Position numbers and translations under genes: made by a program. From a bacterium (GTDB lineage Bacteria > Elusimicrobiota > Elusimicrobia > Elusimicrobiales > UBA9959): 47,938 bases of DNA. Under the pieces are notes generated by a model. It did no database searches, was not told the origin of the DNA, and worked only from the letters and a program-made list of their open reading frames with translations. Where the stretch lies: assembly GCA_021812825.1 (NCBI GenBank), contig JAKAMO010000009.1:1-47938 (forward strand), read 5' to 3'. Below are positions 1 to 9,871 of this stretch, one piece after another. How positions within the stretch are numbered: the stretch's first letter is position 1; each line of letters begins with the position of its first letter.

Positions 1-307
1 CAGTGCCGGGATCATGTTCATGCCTTTGCAGGGCTTCACGCTGAACCTGGACGCCAAGAACTACGTCTATGACAGGACCACCACGTTCAGTCTGGGTACA
101 GAGTACGCGCTGTTCGGCGGGCCGGGCAGCGTTTCCGGGCTTTGCCTGCGCGGCGGCATGAACGCCGGCGGGGCGAGCCAGTCCGCGGCGGGAGCTTTCA
201 CGGCGGGCGCGGGCGTGCGCCTGATGAACATGGACCTTGACTACGCTATGTCCCCGCAGGGCGACCTGGGCGGTACCCAGCGCATAACGCTCAAGAAGAA
301 GTTCTGA
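1..307 (+). CDS. PorV/PorQ-like outer-membrane beta-barrel protein, C-terminal fragment
   Basis: The frame is open from base 2 and enters the window already coding, so only about the last 102 residues are visible and the first in-frame ATG (base 14) is probably internal. The fragment alternates short amphipathic strands with Gly/Asn turns, contains a DYAMSPQGDLGGTQRITL stretch and ends in a terminal Phe (KKKF). That closing pattern (DYA..P.GDLG.TxRISL..F) is typical of PorV/PorQ-type and related outer-membrane barrels, where the last strand with a terminal aromatic is recognised by the BAM machinery. It is followed by a GC-rich hairpin terminator. The role cannot be given from the tail alone; PorV relatives act in type IX secretion, but many family members have no known job. 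Confidence 0.6.
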   Translation, partial: SAGIMFMPLQGFTLNLDAKNYVYDRTTTFSLGTEYALFGGPGSVSGLCLRGGMNAGGASQSAAGAFTAGAGVRLMNMDLDYAMSPQGDLGGTQRITLKKKF

Positions 308-367
308 CGGTGTCATCTCCGCCGGAACCCCCTGGCTTTGAACCGGGGGAACGGCTGGTTAGCTAAC

Positions 368-396
368 GGGGGCCCCGCGCAGCGGGGCCCTTCGCT
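368..396 (+). terminator. Intrinsic terminator after the PorV-like gene
   Basis: GGGCCCCGC and GCGGGGCCC form a perfect nine-base-pair stem with a tiny loop, followed by a modest T-containing stretch (ttcgcttt). It lies between the barrel gene and the ettA promoter. Confidence 0.7.
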
Positions 397-424
397 TTAC
401 CGCAGGTCCCCGATATGGGATAAT
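396..424 (+). promoter_or_regulatory. Probable sigma-70-type promoter of ettA
   Basis: TTTACC (396-401) and GATAAT (419-424) are separated by 17 bases, and TG at 416-417 gives an extended -10 element. The ettA start codon is 33 bases further on. Confidence 0.5.
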
Positions 425-457
425 TTAGTCTGAACCCCGCAGTACAAGGACCCCACT

Positions 458-2149
<1,692 letters not shown>

Positions 2150-2164
2150 CGAAGGCGCACGCCC

Positions 2165-2902
2165 ATGAGGATAACCGTCTTCAACGGCAGCCCCAAGGGC
2201 GAGCGGAGCAACACCCTGAAGGTGGCCGCCGAGTTCGCCGAGGGCGCGCGCTCGGCCGGCGCGGAGGTGGAGACGGTCCATCTGGCCGGACTGAAGATCG
2301 GCCACTGCCTGGGCTGCTTCCACTGCTGGGAGAAGGAACCAGGCGTCTGCGTCCTGAAGGACGATATGACCGGGCAGCTGCGGAAGGTCGCTTCTTCCGA
2401 CCTGGTCGTGTTCGCCACGCCGCTTTACATCGACAACGTCAGCGGGATGACCAAGGTCTTCATGGACCGGCTGACGCCGCTGGTGGACCCGAAGATCTTC
2501 AGGGATGATGCCGGGGAATGCTTTCACCGCACCCGGCTGCCGCGCAACCCCAGGCTCGGGGTGATCAGCAGCTGCGGCTTCCCGGAGCAGCGGCACTTCG
2601 ACGTGCTGAAGCTGCTCTTCCGCAGGGTGGCCAGGAACCTGGACACGGGACTGGCCTTCGAGATCTACCGCGACGCCGGCCCGGTGATGGCCGTGGCGCC
2701 GTTCCTGCTCAAGGACGCTTTCGAGCGCTACCGCGGCCTGCTGCGGGAGGCGGGCGCGCAGGTGGTCCGCGGCGGAGCTATCTCTCCGGAGACCGCCGCC
2801 GGCCTGGCCGAGCCGCTGATCCCTCCGGACCGCTACATCGAGGGCTCCAACGCCCGCTTCCAAAAGCTGCTTTCCAGGATAAAGAAGCCCGACGCCGCCT
2901 GA
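2165..2902 (+). CDS. Flavodoxin-fold NAD(P)H-dependent FMN reductase / iron-sulfur flavoprotein family
   Basis: The 245-residue product opens with MRITVFNGSPKGERSNT, the beta1 strand and phosphate-binding loop of the NADPH-dependent FMN reductase superfamily. It is followed by a short cysteine motif (HCLGCFHCW, about residues 47-55) and the PLYIDNVSGMTKVFMDR stretch that lines the flavin site. The CxxC-xx-C region resembles that of iron-sulfur flavoproteins, but whether a cluster is bound cannot be told. The likely role is NAD(P)H-linked electron transfer through bound FMN in the cytoplasm. It lies between ettA and the Rrf2/octaheme cytochrome operon, which has its own promoter, so a functional link to that operon is only suggestive. 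Confidence 0.8.
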   Translation: MRITVFNGSPKGERSNTLKVAAEFAEGARSAGAEVETVHLAGLKIGHCLGCFHCWEKEPGVCVLKDDMTGQLRKVASSDLVVFATPLYIDNVSGMTKVFMDRLTPLVDPKIFRDDAGECFHRTRLPRNPRLGVISSCGFPEQRHFDVLKLLFRRVARNLDTGLAFEIYRDAGPVMAVAPFLLKDAFERYRGLLREAGAQVVRGGAISPETAAGLAEPLIPPDRYIEGSNARFQKLLSRIKKPDAA

Positions 2903-2917
2903 CGGCGCAAAATACCG

Positions 2918-2960
2918 TTGACATTTTCCGCGCGATATAATAGGATATGCTTATCCTATT
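2918..2960 (+). promoter_or_regulatory. Promoter of the Rrf2-cytochrome operon overlapped by a perfect palindrome (probable Rrf2 operator)
   Basis: TTGACA (2918-2923) and TAGGAT (2941-2946) are 17 bases apart. AATAGGATA (2939-2947) and TATCCTATT (2952-2960) are perfect nine-base inverted arms around a four-base centre, covering the -10 element and the likely transcription start. Rrf2 proteins bind such AT-rich palindromes as dimers, so autorepression by the next gene is the simplest reading. Confidence 0.65.
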
Positions 2961-2975
2961 TAATCGGGGGGGAGC

Positions 2976-3461
2976 GTGATCTACTCAAGAACTTCGGAAT
3001 ACGCCGTCAGGGCCCTTTCCTGGATGGCGGCCAGAAAGGCCGGCGCCCCAGCGGGGGCCCGCGAGGTGAGCGCGAAGACCGGCATCCCGGCCGCCTACAC
3101 GGCCAAGCTGCTGCGCGCGCTGGCGGGCGGTGGCATCCTGAAGTCGTCGGCGGGCCGTGGAGGCGGCTTCTCTTTCCGCAAGCCGCCGGCGAAGATCTCC
3201 CTGCTGGACGTGGTGGACGCGGTCGAGGACAGGGGGAACTCCCCGCTCTACGGCTGCGTGCTGGGCTTCCGCGAGTGCGGCTGCGGCGGCTCCTGCCCGC
3301 TGCACGGCGCCTGGTCCAAGGCTAAGGCCGGCATACTCCGCGAGCTCGGACGCACGATGATAACGGACCCCGGCAACATGCGCGGGCTGTTCAGGTCCGG
3401 CCGGAAAAGCCGGAAATTACTGTCGAGAGAGGTGAGGAATGTATTCGATAAGAAAAAATAA
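2976..3461 (+). CDS. Rrf2-family transcriptional regulator, probable Fe-S sensor
   Basis: A 161-residue Rrf2 protein starting at a GTG with a strong G-rich ribosome-binding site (GGGGGGGAG). Residues 1-70 form the winged helix (SRTSEYAVRALSWMA, then GRGGGFSFRKP in the wing), as in IscR, NsrR and RirA. The segment after the dimerisation helix holds four cysteines (C94, C101, C103, C107), enough for the three Cys that normally bind a [2Fe-2S] or [4Fe-4S] cluster. The stop overlaps the next gene by 23 bases and the operon continues into an octaheme HAO-like cytochrome. An NsrR-like NO sensor or a redox sensor controlling that cytochrome is plausible. The residues after 115 run longer than usual for Rrf2 (typically 130-150 in total). 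Confidence 0.85.
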   Translation: MIYSRTSEYAVRALSWMAARKAGAPAGAREVSAKTGIPAAYTAKLLRALAGGGILKSSAGRGGGFSFRKPPAKISLLDVVDAVEDRGNSPLYGCVLGFRECGCGGSCPLHGAWSKAKAGILRELGRTMITDPGNMRGLFRSGRKSRKLLSREVRNVFDKKK

Positions 3462-4140
3462 TTCGATGTCCGCCGCGGCGCGTTCGGCCTTCCTGGCCGC
3501 GCTGGCCGCGGTCTGCCTGGCGGTCCCGGCGGGGGCGGCGCGCTTCATGGCCGTGCCGTTCGCCGAGGCGCTGCAGGAGGGCAAGTGGAGCGTCTGGCAG
3601 TTCGCCCTCTACGAGAAGGAGAGCACGAAGGACTGGCGCCGCCTGAACAGGCTGGACATCGGCCTGTACAAGAGCGTTGAGGCCGGCGTGTTCGTGGTGA
3701 CGCCGGAGCACGGGCCCTCGGACACCTGGCTCAACCTGCAGTACCAGCCGCTGGCCGAGGAGGGTTACAGGCCCGGCCTGTCGGTGGGCGTCTGGGACCT
3801 GGCCAGGAAGGACGGGCACTGGTTCTCGGACCACACGGCCGCGCCGTCGCCTTTCGCCGCCGCGTCCAAAACTGTCGTAAAATGGGACGGGGGACAGCTC
3901 AAGACGGGCCTGACGTACGGCTTCAACCGGCTGCACGGACTTTCCGGCGGCGCCGACGCGCGCTTCGGCGCCTTCGGCGCTATGCTGGAATACGCGCCGA
4001 AGAACCTCCGCCTGCCGAAGGCCGGCGGCTGGGACGCCGGCGCTTACTGGTGGTTCCTGAAGGACTGGCGGGCGCGCGCCTCTACCATCGGGGGCAACCC
4101 GATGTTCGACGTGTTCTTCATCCACGCGATAGGGAAATAA
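3439..4140 (+). CDS. Secreted, probably outer-membrane-associated protein encoded beside an octaheme cytochrome
   Basis: 233 residues with a clear Sec signal peptide (hydrophobic AAARSAFLAALAAVCLAVPAGAA, cleavage near residue 34). The mature part alternates short aromatic-rich segments such as KWSVWQFALYEK, DTWLNLQYQPL and AGAYWWFLKD, suggesting a small beta-barrel. A good ribosome-binding site (GAGGTGAGG) supports the ATG at 3439, which overlaps the Rrf2 reading frame; an alternative Met lies nine codons later. I do not recognise a named family. Its place between the regulator and the octaheme cytochrome suggests a porin, docking or conduit role for that enzyme, which is inference only. Confidence 0.6.
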   Translation: MYSIRKNNSMSAAARSAFLAALAAVCLAVPAGAARFMAVPFAEALQEGKWSVWQFALYEKESTKDWRRLNRLDIGLYKSVEAGVFVVTPEHGPSDTWLNLQYQPLAEEGYRPGLSVGVWDLARKDGHWFSDHTAAPSPFAAASKTVVKWDGGQLKTGLTYGFNRLHGLSGGADARFGAFGAMLEYAPKNLRLPKAGGWDAGAYWWFLKDWRARASTIGGNPMFDVFFIHAIGK

Positions 4141-4150
4141 GGGGGGGACA

Positions 4151-5689
4151 ATGAGGAAACATATATTATTCGCGGCCGCGGCTCTCTGCCTTCTTGCCGC
4201 TGTATCCGCGCGGCCTGCCCGCGCGGCCGGCGGCTCCGTCTGCGTCGGCTGCCACAAGGTGCAGTCCGCCGCGCTGGTGATGGAGTGGGAGCGCTCCAGG
4301 CACGCCAAGAACGGCGTGGACTGCCTGGCCTGCCACAAGGCCTCGGCCTCGGACGAGGGCTCTTGGCTGCATCACGGCGAGCGCGTCTCGGCCATAGTCA
4401 CGCCGAAGACCTGCGCGCAGTGCCACGGCCGCGAGGCCGGGGAGTTCTCCCGCAGCCACCACGCGCTGGCCGGCGAGATCCTTGCCAGCCTCGACAACGT
4501 GCTGGCCGAGAAGGCCGCCGGCATGCCTGGCAACAACGCCGACGCCGTCAACGGCTGCCTGCAGTGCCACGGCGGGCTGGTCAAGTTCAAGAAGGACGAG
4601 AAGGGCGCCGTGCTGCGCGCGGGCCCGGAGGGCCGGCCGGTGATAGACCCGGAGACCTGGCCCAACAGCGGCATAGGCCGCATCAACCCGGACGGCTCGC
4701 GCGGCTCCTGCAACGCGTGCCATTCCAGGCACTCCTTCGAGGCCAAGACCGCCCGCTCTCCGGAGAACTGCGGTAAATGCCACATGGGCCCCGACCACCC
4801 GCAGATAGAGATCTACAACGAATCCAAGCACGGCATCGCGTTCAACGCCAACCGCGACAGGATGGCGCTCGACAAGGACGAGTGGGTGCTGGGCAAGGAT
4901 TATTCCGCCGCTCCCACCTGCGCCACCTGCCATATCTCCGGCCACATGAAGAAGGGCGGGGCGGTGGAAGGCAACAGCCATGACGTCGGCGAGCGCATCA
5001 GCTGGACGCTGCGGCCCGTGGTCAGCGCCAAGCTGAACCTGGTGGTGTTCGAGGACGGCTTCAAGGAGGATTACCCTGAGCCGCGCGCGCTGCCCAAGCC
5101 AGGCGACAGCGTGGAGACCGTGGAGAAGGTGCGGGAGGGCGACGCCCTCGTCGCGAAGAAGATCACGCGGAAGGTGGCCAAAGTGCTCACCTGGCAGCAG
5201 CGCCGGGAGAGCATGACCGCCGTCTGCGCCAACTGCCACAGCTCCGACTTCACCGGCAACTTCTACAAGCAGTTCGACAGCCTGGTGGACCTCTACAACG
5301 AGAAGTTCGCCAGGCCGGCCAAGGCCATCATGGACGGGCTGACCGCCGACGGCGTCCTGAGCGCGAAGGCGCCGTTCGAGCACGAGGTGCAGTGGGTGTA
5401 CTGGGAGCTCTGGCATCACGAGGGCCGGCGCGCGCGCCACGGCGCCAGCATGATGGGGCCGGACTACACGCACTGGCACGGCATGTACGAGGTCTCCAAG
5501 CATTTCTATACCAAGTTCCTGCCCGCGGTAGTGGAAGCGGCCAGGGAGAAGGGGCCCGAGGCCGAAAAGAAGTGGGGCGCCAAGGTGGCCGAGCTGCTGG
5601 CCAAAGATGAGCATGTCTGGGTGAAGGGCCTCAGCGCCAAAGAGGCGGAAGACCTGCGGAAATACGCGAAGGACCGCTACGGCCAGTAA
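4151..5689 (+). CDS. Octaheme cytochrome c, hydroxylamine oxidoreductase (HAO)-like
   Basis: 512 residues with an N-terminal signal peptide (to about residue 25) and exactly eight CxxCH haem-binding motifs, beginning at residues 31, 58, 88, 136, 187, 207, 257 and 359. Eight haems, about 500 residues and the conserved block HHEGRRARHGASMMGPDYTHWHG (here split by length: HHEGRRARHG then MMGPDYTHWHG, about 420-445) match the periplasmic HAO family. True HAO oxidises hydroxylamine; relatives in non-nitrifiers (epsilon-HAO type) reduce nitrite or hydroxylamine. The deciding feature is the tyrosine that cross-links the catalytic P460 haem. Y439 is in the right part of the protein, but I cannot align it by eye. 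With Rrf2 control and no ammonia-oxidation genes in view, a reductive or NO/hydroxylamine-detoxifying role is more likely. A very strong terminator follows. Confidence 0.88.
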   Translation: MRKHILFAAAALCLLAAVSARPARAAGGSVCVGCHKVQSAALVMEWERSRHAKNGVDCLACHKASASDEGSWLHHGERVSAIVTPKTCAQCHGREAGEFSRSHHALAGEILASLDNVLAEKAAGMPGNNADAVNGCLQCHGGLVKFKKDEKGAVLRAGPEGRPVIDPETWPNSGIGRINPDGSRGSCNACHSRHSFEAKTARSPENCGKCHMGPDHPQIEIYNESKHGIAFNANRDRMALDKDEWVLGKDYSAAPTCATCHISGHMKKGGAVEGNSHDVGERISWTLRPVVSAKLNLVVFEDGFKEDYPEPRALPKPGDSVETVEKVREGDALVAKKITRKVAKVLTWQQRRESMTAVCANCHSSDFTGNFYKQFDSLVDLYNEKFARPAKAIMDGLTADGVLSAKAPFEHEVQWVYWELWHHEGRRARHGASMMGPDYTHWHGMYEVSKHFYTKFLPAVVEAAREKGPEAEKKWGAKVAELLAKDEHVWVKGLSAKEAEDLRKYAKDRYGQ

Positions 5690-5706
5690 AAGCCGTATCC
5701 CATTGT

Positions 5707-5748
5707 CGAAAGCGGCGCCGGGCAGACCCGGCGCCGCTTTCGTTTTCG
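5707..5748 (+). terminator. Strong intrinsic terminator of the Rrf2-cytochrome operon
   Basis: Sixteen-base perfect inverted arms (5707-5722 and 5727-5742) with a four-base loop are followed by TTTTCGT. This is one of the clearest terminators in the window. Confidence 0.9.
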
Positions 5749-5782
5749 TCCCCCGGGGAGGCTCACATGCGGGGCGTCAATT

Positions 5783-5791
5783 TGATAAAAT
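5783..5791 (+). promoter_or_regulatory. Extended -10 promoter element of the menaquinone operon
   Basis: TG-A-TAAAAT is an extended -10 element; only a weak -35 (CTCACA, 18 bases upstream) is seen. It is the first promoter-like sequence after the terminator and lies 65 bases before the ubiD-type gene. The same TGATAAAAT word precedes nifU (25821-25829). Confidence 0.45.
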
Positions 5792-5855
5792 AGACATATA
5801 CGGCGGGGTGCGCTGCCAGGCGCGGCCCGCCGCACCGTCCCCAAGGCCCTCTTTT

Positions 5856-7298
5856 ATGGCTTACAAAAACATGCGGAAATTCATCGAGGCCCTCGAGGCC
5901 GGCGGCGAGCTGCGCCGCGTCAAGGCCGAGGTAGACGCCGACCTCGAGATCACCGAGATAGCCGACCGCGTCTCCAAGGCGAACGGCCCGGCGCTGCTCT
6001 TCGAGAACGTGAAGGGCTACAAGCACCCGCTGCTGATAAACGCCTTCGGCAGCTACAAGCGCATGCAGATGGTCCTTTCCTGCGGTTCTTTCGACGAGGT
6101 CGCGGCACGTATAGAGTCCAGCCTCAAGATGAAGCCGCCGGAGACGCTGGCCGGCAAGATAAAGATGCTGTTCACGCTCAAGGAGCTGGCCGGCTTCATG
6201 CCGAAGAAGGTCTCCTCCGGGCCCTGCCAGGAGAAGGTCTTCACGGAAGGGCCGCTGCTGGACCGCCTGCCGATACTCAAATGCTGGCCCGACGACGGCG
6301 GGCCCTTCGTCACGCTGCCCTGCGTCATAACGAAGGACCCCGAGAGCGGCCTGCAGAATCTCGGCATGTACCGGATGCAGAAGTACGGCAATACCTCCAC
6401 CGGCATGCACTGGCAGTACAACAAGGACGGCACGCGCCATTTCGACAAGTACAAAAAGCTCGGCAAGCGCATGGACGTGGCCGTGGCCCTGGGCGGGCCG
6501 CCGTCGGTGACCTACGCGGCCACCGCGCCGCTGCCGCCCGACATGGACGAGCTGATGTTCGCCGGCTTCCTGGATTCGCAGGCGGTGGAGATAGTGAAGG
6601 CGAAGACCGTGGACCTCTATGTTCCCGCGGAGGCCGACTTCGTGATAGAGGGCTACGTGGACCCGGCCGAGGAGAAGGTGGAGGGCCCGTTCGGGGACCA
6701 CACCGGCTTCTATTCGGCCGCCGACAAGTACCCGGTCTTCCACGTCACCGCCGTCACCTGCCGCAACGACGCCGTGTACCCGGCGACCATAGTGGGCAAG
6801 CCCCCTATGGAGGACTGCTACATGGCCAAGGCCACCGAGCGCCTTTTCCTGCCCATGCTTAAGATGGTGGTGCCGGAGATCGTGGACATGGAGCTGCCCA
6901 TGGAGGGCGTGTTCCATAACTGCGCGCTGGTCTCTATCGACAAGAAGTACCCCGGACAGGCCAAGAAGGTCATCAACGCCCTGTGGGGCCTCGGCCAGAT
7001 GGCCTCCACCAAGTTCATCGCCGTCTTCGATAAGGACGTGGACCTGCGCGACGGAAGCACCGTGCTGTGGAAGCTGCTCAACAACACGGACCCGAAGCGC
7101 GACCTGCTGATGTCGGAGGGTCCGCTGGACGCCCTCGATCACAGCGCGCCGCACGCCAATTTCGGCGGGAAGATGGGTATAGACGCCACCCGCAAGACCC
7201 GCGAGGAAGGCATGGGGCGCGACTGGCCGGAAGAGATAAAGATGTCGCCCGCGATGCGCGAGCAGGTCAGCCTCCGCTGGAAGGAGTATGGCTTTTAA
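5856..7298 (+). CDS. UbiD-family prenylated-FMN decarboxylase of the futalosine menaquinone pathway (MqnL type)
   Basis: 480 residues from the ATG at 5856 (MAYKNMRKFIEALEAGGEL), the normal UbiD length and N-terminus; the frame is open upstream but that part is not UbiD-like. Family blocks include GPALLFENVKG, LPILKCWPDDGGPFVTLP, GMYRMQKYGNTSTGMHWQ and EGPFGDHTGFYS, where the conserved active-site region binds prenylated FMN. UbiD enzymes reversibly decarboxylate aromatic acids. As first gene of an mqn operon with its UbiX partner three genes on, it most likely removes the carboxylate of (prenylated) 1,4-dihydroxy-6-naphthoate. It needs prFMN made by the UbiX-type protein. Its last 11 bases overlap the ubiA-type gene. 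Confidence 0.9.
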   Translation: MAYKNMRKFIEALEAGGELRRVKAEVDADLEITEIADRVSKANGPALLFENVKGYKHPLLINAFGSYKRMQMVLSCGSFDEVAARIESSLKMKPPETLAGKIKMLFTLKELAGFMPKKVSSGPCQEKVFTEGPLLDRLPILKCWPDDGGPFVTLPCVITKDPESGLQNLGMYRMQKYGNTSTGMHWQYNKDGTRHFDKYKKLGKRMDVAVALGGPPSVTYAATAPLPPDMDELMFAGFLDSQAVEIVKAKTVDLYVPAEADFVIEGYVDPAEEKVEGPFGDHTGFYSAADKYPVFHVTAVTCRNDAVYPATIVGKPPMEDCYMAKATERLFLPMLKMVVPEIVDMELPMEGVFHNCALVSIDKKYPGQAKKVINALWGLGQMASTKFIAVFDKDVDLRDGSTVLWKLLNNTDPKRDLLMSEGPLDALDHSAPHANFGGKMGIDATRKTREEGMGRDWPEEIKMSPAMREQVSLRWKEYGF

Positions 7299-8130
7299 GA
7301 AGCTTGCCGACCTGCTGCTGCCCGAGCAGACCCTGTTCGCCCTGCCCTTCGCCTGGCTGGGCGTGGTGTTCGCCGGAGGCGGGAGCCTCAGGGCCTGGCT
7401 GCTGGTCACGCTGGCGCTGGCCGCGGCGCGCACGGCGGGCATGGCCTTCAACCGCGCCATAGACGCCCGCATAGACGCGCTGAACCCGCGCACGAAGGAC
7501 CGGGCCATTCCCCGCGGCGAGGTGAAGGTTTCCGAGGCGGCCGCTCTGGGCATAATTTCCAGTCTCGTCCTGATCGCTTCCGCTTACCTGCTGAACCCGC
7601 TCTGCTTCTATCTTTCTTTCCCCGCCGTAGCTTTGCTGGCCGGCTACTCGTATTTTAAGCGCTTCTCGGCCGCTTCGCACCTCTGCCTCGGCGCCACCGA
7701 GGCCGCCGCGCCCATAGGCGGCTACCTGGCCGTCTCCGGCCGCTTCGACCCTCTTTCCATAGTGTTGGGCTCGGCTATACTGTTCTGGATAGGCGGCATG
7801 GACATGGTCTATGCCCTGCAGGACGAGGCCTTCGACAGGCGCGAGGGCCTGCATTCGGTGCCGTCCAGGTTCGGCGCTTCCAAGGCCCTTGCCGCTTCCG
7901 CCGCCTGCTATGTGCTGGCGCTGGCCGCGCTGGCCGCGGCCGGGTTCATGCGAGGCATGGCCTGGGCCTACTGGGCCTCGCTGGTCTTCGTGGCCGCCAT
8001 TTTCTACTATCAGCAGAAGGAAGCGCGCGGGCCGGATATACTGGCGGCGATGAAGAGGATATTCGCGGCCAATATGTACATTTCTCCGGCCCTGCTGGCC
8101 GGCGCCGCGCTGGACCGTTTCCTGAAGTAG
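7288..8130 (+). CDS. UbiA-family prenyltransferase of the menaquinone pathway (MqnP type)
   Basis: 280-residue polytopic membrane protein, about eight or nine hydrophobic segments. The first aspartate-rich prenyl-diphosphate motif is NRAIDARIDALNPRTKDR (N..xD..xD, about residues 52-70, with the usual R/TKDRAIPRG continuation). A second Asp motif follows in DMVYALQDEAFDRREGLHS (about 170-190), both characteristic of UbiA. The likely reaction is attachment of the polyprenyl tail to the dihydroxynaphthoate ring at the inner face of the cytoplasmic membrane. It starts inside the ubiD-type gene and ends eight bases before the ubiX-type gene, so translation is tightly coupled. Confidence 0.9.
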   Translation: MAFKKLADLLLPEQTLFALPFAWLGVVFAGGGSLRAWLLVTLALAAARTAGMAFNRAIDARIDALNPRTKDRAIPRGEVKVSEAAALGIISSLVLIASAYLLNPLCFYLSFPAVALLAGYSYFKRFSAASHLCLGATEAAAPIGGYLAVSGRFDPLSIVLGSAILFWIGGMDMVYALQDEAFDRREGLHSVPSRFGASKALAASAACYVLALAALAAAGFMRGMAWAYWASLVFVAAIFYYQQKEARGPDILAAMKRIFAANMYISPALLAGAALDRFLK

Positions 8131-8138
8131 GAGAACTT

Positions 8139-8765
8139 ATGATAGCCGTAGCCATAACCGGGGCCAGCGGCCCCATACTAGGGATAAGGCTCATCGAGGA
8201 GCTGCTGAAGGCCGGCAAGCCCGTGCACGCCGTGGTCTCCGAGGCCGCCTGGCGCGTGATCGGCCACGAGCTGGGCTTGAAGAAGAGCGGCCCGGAGCCG
8301 TTCAGGGCGCTGCTCGCCGCGCGCGGCTTCCGGTTCAGGGCCGGCCTGCTGGCCGAATCCCGCAACGATGATTTCTTCTCGCCGCTGGCCAGCGGCAGCA
8401 CGCCCATGGAGGCCATGGTGGTGGCCCCGTGCTCTATGAAGACGCTTTCGGCCGCGGCCAACGGCTATTCGGATTCGCTGATAACGCGCGCCTGCGACGT
8501 CGCTCTCAAGGAAAAGAAGAGGCTGGTCCTCGTGGCCCGCGAAACCCCGCTCAGCGCCATACACCTGGAGAACATGCTGAAGCTGGCCCGCGCCGGCGCC
8601 GTGGTCCTGCCGCCGGCCATGGCCTTCTATACCCATCCCAAAACGCTCTCCGACATGACCGATTTCGTGGTGGGCAAGGTCCTGAACATCATCGGCGTCG
8701 AGCATTCCCTTTTTGAAAGCTGGGACAAGCAGGCGGCGGAGCTTAAGAAGCGCGGGAAAAAATGA
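8139..8765 (+). CDS. UbiX-family flavin prenyltransferase (MqnM type)
   Basis: 208 residues with the UbiX hallmarks: ITGASGPILGIRL at the N-terminus (FMN phosphate loop), SGSTPMEAMVVAPCSMKTLSAAANGYSD (about 88-115) and LVLVARETPLSAIHLENMLKL (about 128-148), the dimethylallyl-phosphate site region. UbiX makes the prenylated FMN cofactor used by UbiD decarboxylases, so it serves the first gene of this operon. The gene overlaps mqnE by four bases (ATGA). Confidence 0.94.
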   Translation: MIAVAITGASGPILGIRLIEELLKAGKPVHAVVSEAAWRVIGHELGLKKSGPEPFRALLAARGFRFRAGLLAESRNDDFFSPLASGSTPMEAMVVAPCSMKTLSAAANGYSDSLITRACDVALKEKKRLVLVARETPLSAIHLENMLKLARAGAVVLPPAMAFYTHPKTLSDMTDFVVGKVLNIIGVEHSLFESWDKQAAELKKRGKK

Positions 8766-9871
8766 AGAAGCTGCCGGATACCATAGCCGACGCGCACCTG
8801 CGTCCGATAGCCCGCAGGGTCTGGGAGGGCAGGCCGGTCAGCGGGGCCGACGCCCTGCTGATGCTTAACTCTTCATCCATACTGGACCTGGGCCGGCTGG
8901 CCTCCTTCGTGCGCGGGAAGCTGCACGGCGACGCCGCGTATTACGGCGTCAGCATGAACCTGAACTTCACCAATATCTGCGAGCTGCGCTGCCCGCTCTG
9001 CGCTTTTTCACGCGACGCCGGCCGTAAGGACGCCTACCTGCTTACGCTGGCCGACATGGAGCGCCGCGTCAAGAAAGCCGCGGCGGCCGGGGTGGACGAG
9101 GTGCATATAGTAGGCGGCCTGCACCCGGACCTGCCGCTCTCCTATTTCGAGGACCTGCTGAAGGCGGTGAAGCGCATAGCCCCGCGCATGTTCGTCACCG
9201 CCTTCACCGCGGTGGAGATAGACTACTTCTCCCGCAGGGAGGGAATAGCGCCGGAAGAGACCCTGAGGCGCCTGATGGCCGCCGGTCTCGGCGCGATGCC
9301 GGGGGGCGGCGCGGAGATCTTCGCGCCGCGCGTCAGGAAGATAATAGCTCCTAAGAAGATATCCGGGCCGCGCTGGCTGGAGATCATGCGCGCCGCTCAC
9401 GGCCTAGGGCTGAAGACCAACGCCACCATGCTCTATAACCACATAGAGAAACCTGCCGACATCGTGGACCATATGTCCAGGCTGCGCGCGCTGCAGGAGG
9501 AGACCGGCGGCTTCAAGACCTTCGTGCCGCTGGCCTACCACGACGCCAATACCGGCGTGCCGGCGAAGCGGCGCTCCACCACCGGCTTCGACGACATCCG
9601 CGTTTACGCGGCGGCCAGGGTGTTCCTGCACAATATACCGCACCTGAAGGCGCTGTGGATGTACGTCGGCGAGAAGATGGCGCAGACCCTGCTCAACTTC
9701 GGCGTGGACGATTTCTCCGGCACCTATTCCGGCGAGCGCGTGGTGCACGCGGCCGGCGCGGCCACGGCCGACAGGGGCTCGGAGGCTTTCCTGCGGGGGC
9801 TGATAAAGGACGCCGGTTTCCGGCCGGTGCGCGTGAACGCCTCCTACGAGCGCTGCGGGAGGCGCGCATGA
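8762..9871 (+). CDS. mqnE: Aminofutalosine synthase, radical SAM enzyme MqnE
   Basis: 369 residues. The radical SAM cluster motif CxxxCxxC is C73-C77-C80 (ICELRCPLCAFSRD), preceded by MNLNFTNICE as in the MqnE/MqnC/CofH group. It is followed by EVHIVGGLHPDLPLSYFEDLL and GGGAEIFAPRVRKII, blocks diagnostic of MqnE. It joins 3-enolpyruvyl-benzoate to the deoxyadenosyl moiety of SAM to give aminofutalosine, the second step of the pathway. It was separated from MqnC (the other radical SAM enzyme here) by the GGGAEIF block and C-terminal FSGTYSGERVVHAAG. It overlaps ubiX-type and mqnA genes by four bases each. Confidence 0.92.
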   Translation: MKKLPDTIADAHLRPIARRVWEGRPVSGADALLMLNSSSILDLGRLASFVRGKLHGDAAYYGVSMNLNFTNICELRCPLCAFSRDAGRKDAYLLTLADMERRVKKAAAAGVDEVHIVGGLHPDLPLSYFEDLLKAVKRIAPRMFVTAFTAVEIDYFSRREGIAPEETLRRLMAAGLGAMPGGGAEIFAPRVRKIIAPKKISGPRWLEIMRAAHGLGLKTNATMLYNHIEKPADIVDHMSRLRALQEETGGFKTFVPLAYHDANTGVPAKRRSTTGFDDIRVYAAARVFLHNIPHLKALWMYVGEKMAQTLLNFGVDDFSGTYSGERVVHAAGAATADRGSEAFLRGLIKDAGFRPVRVNASYERCGRRA

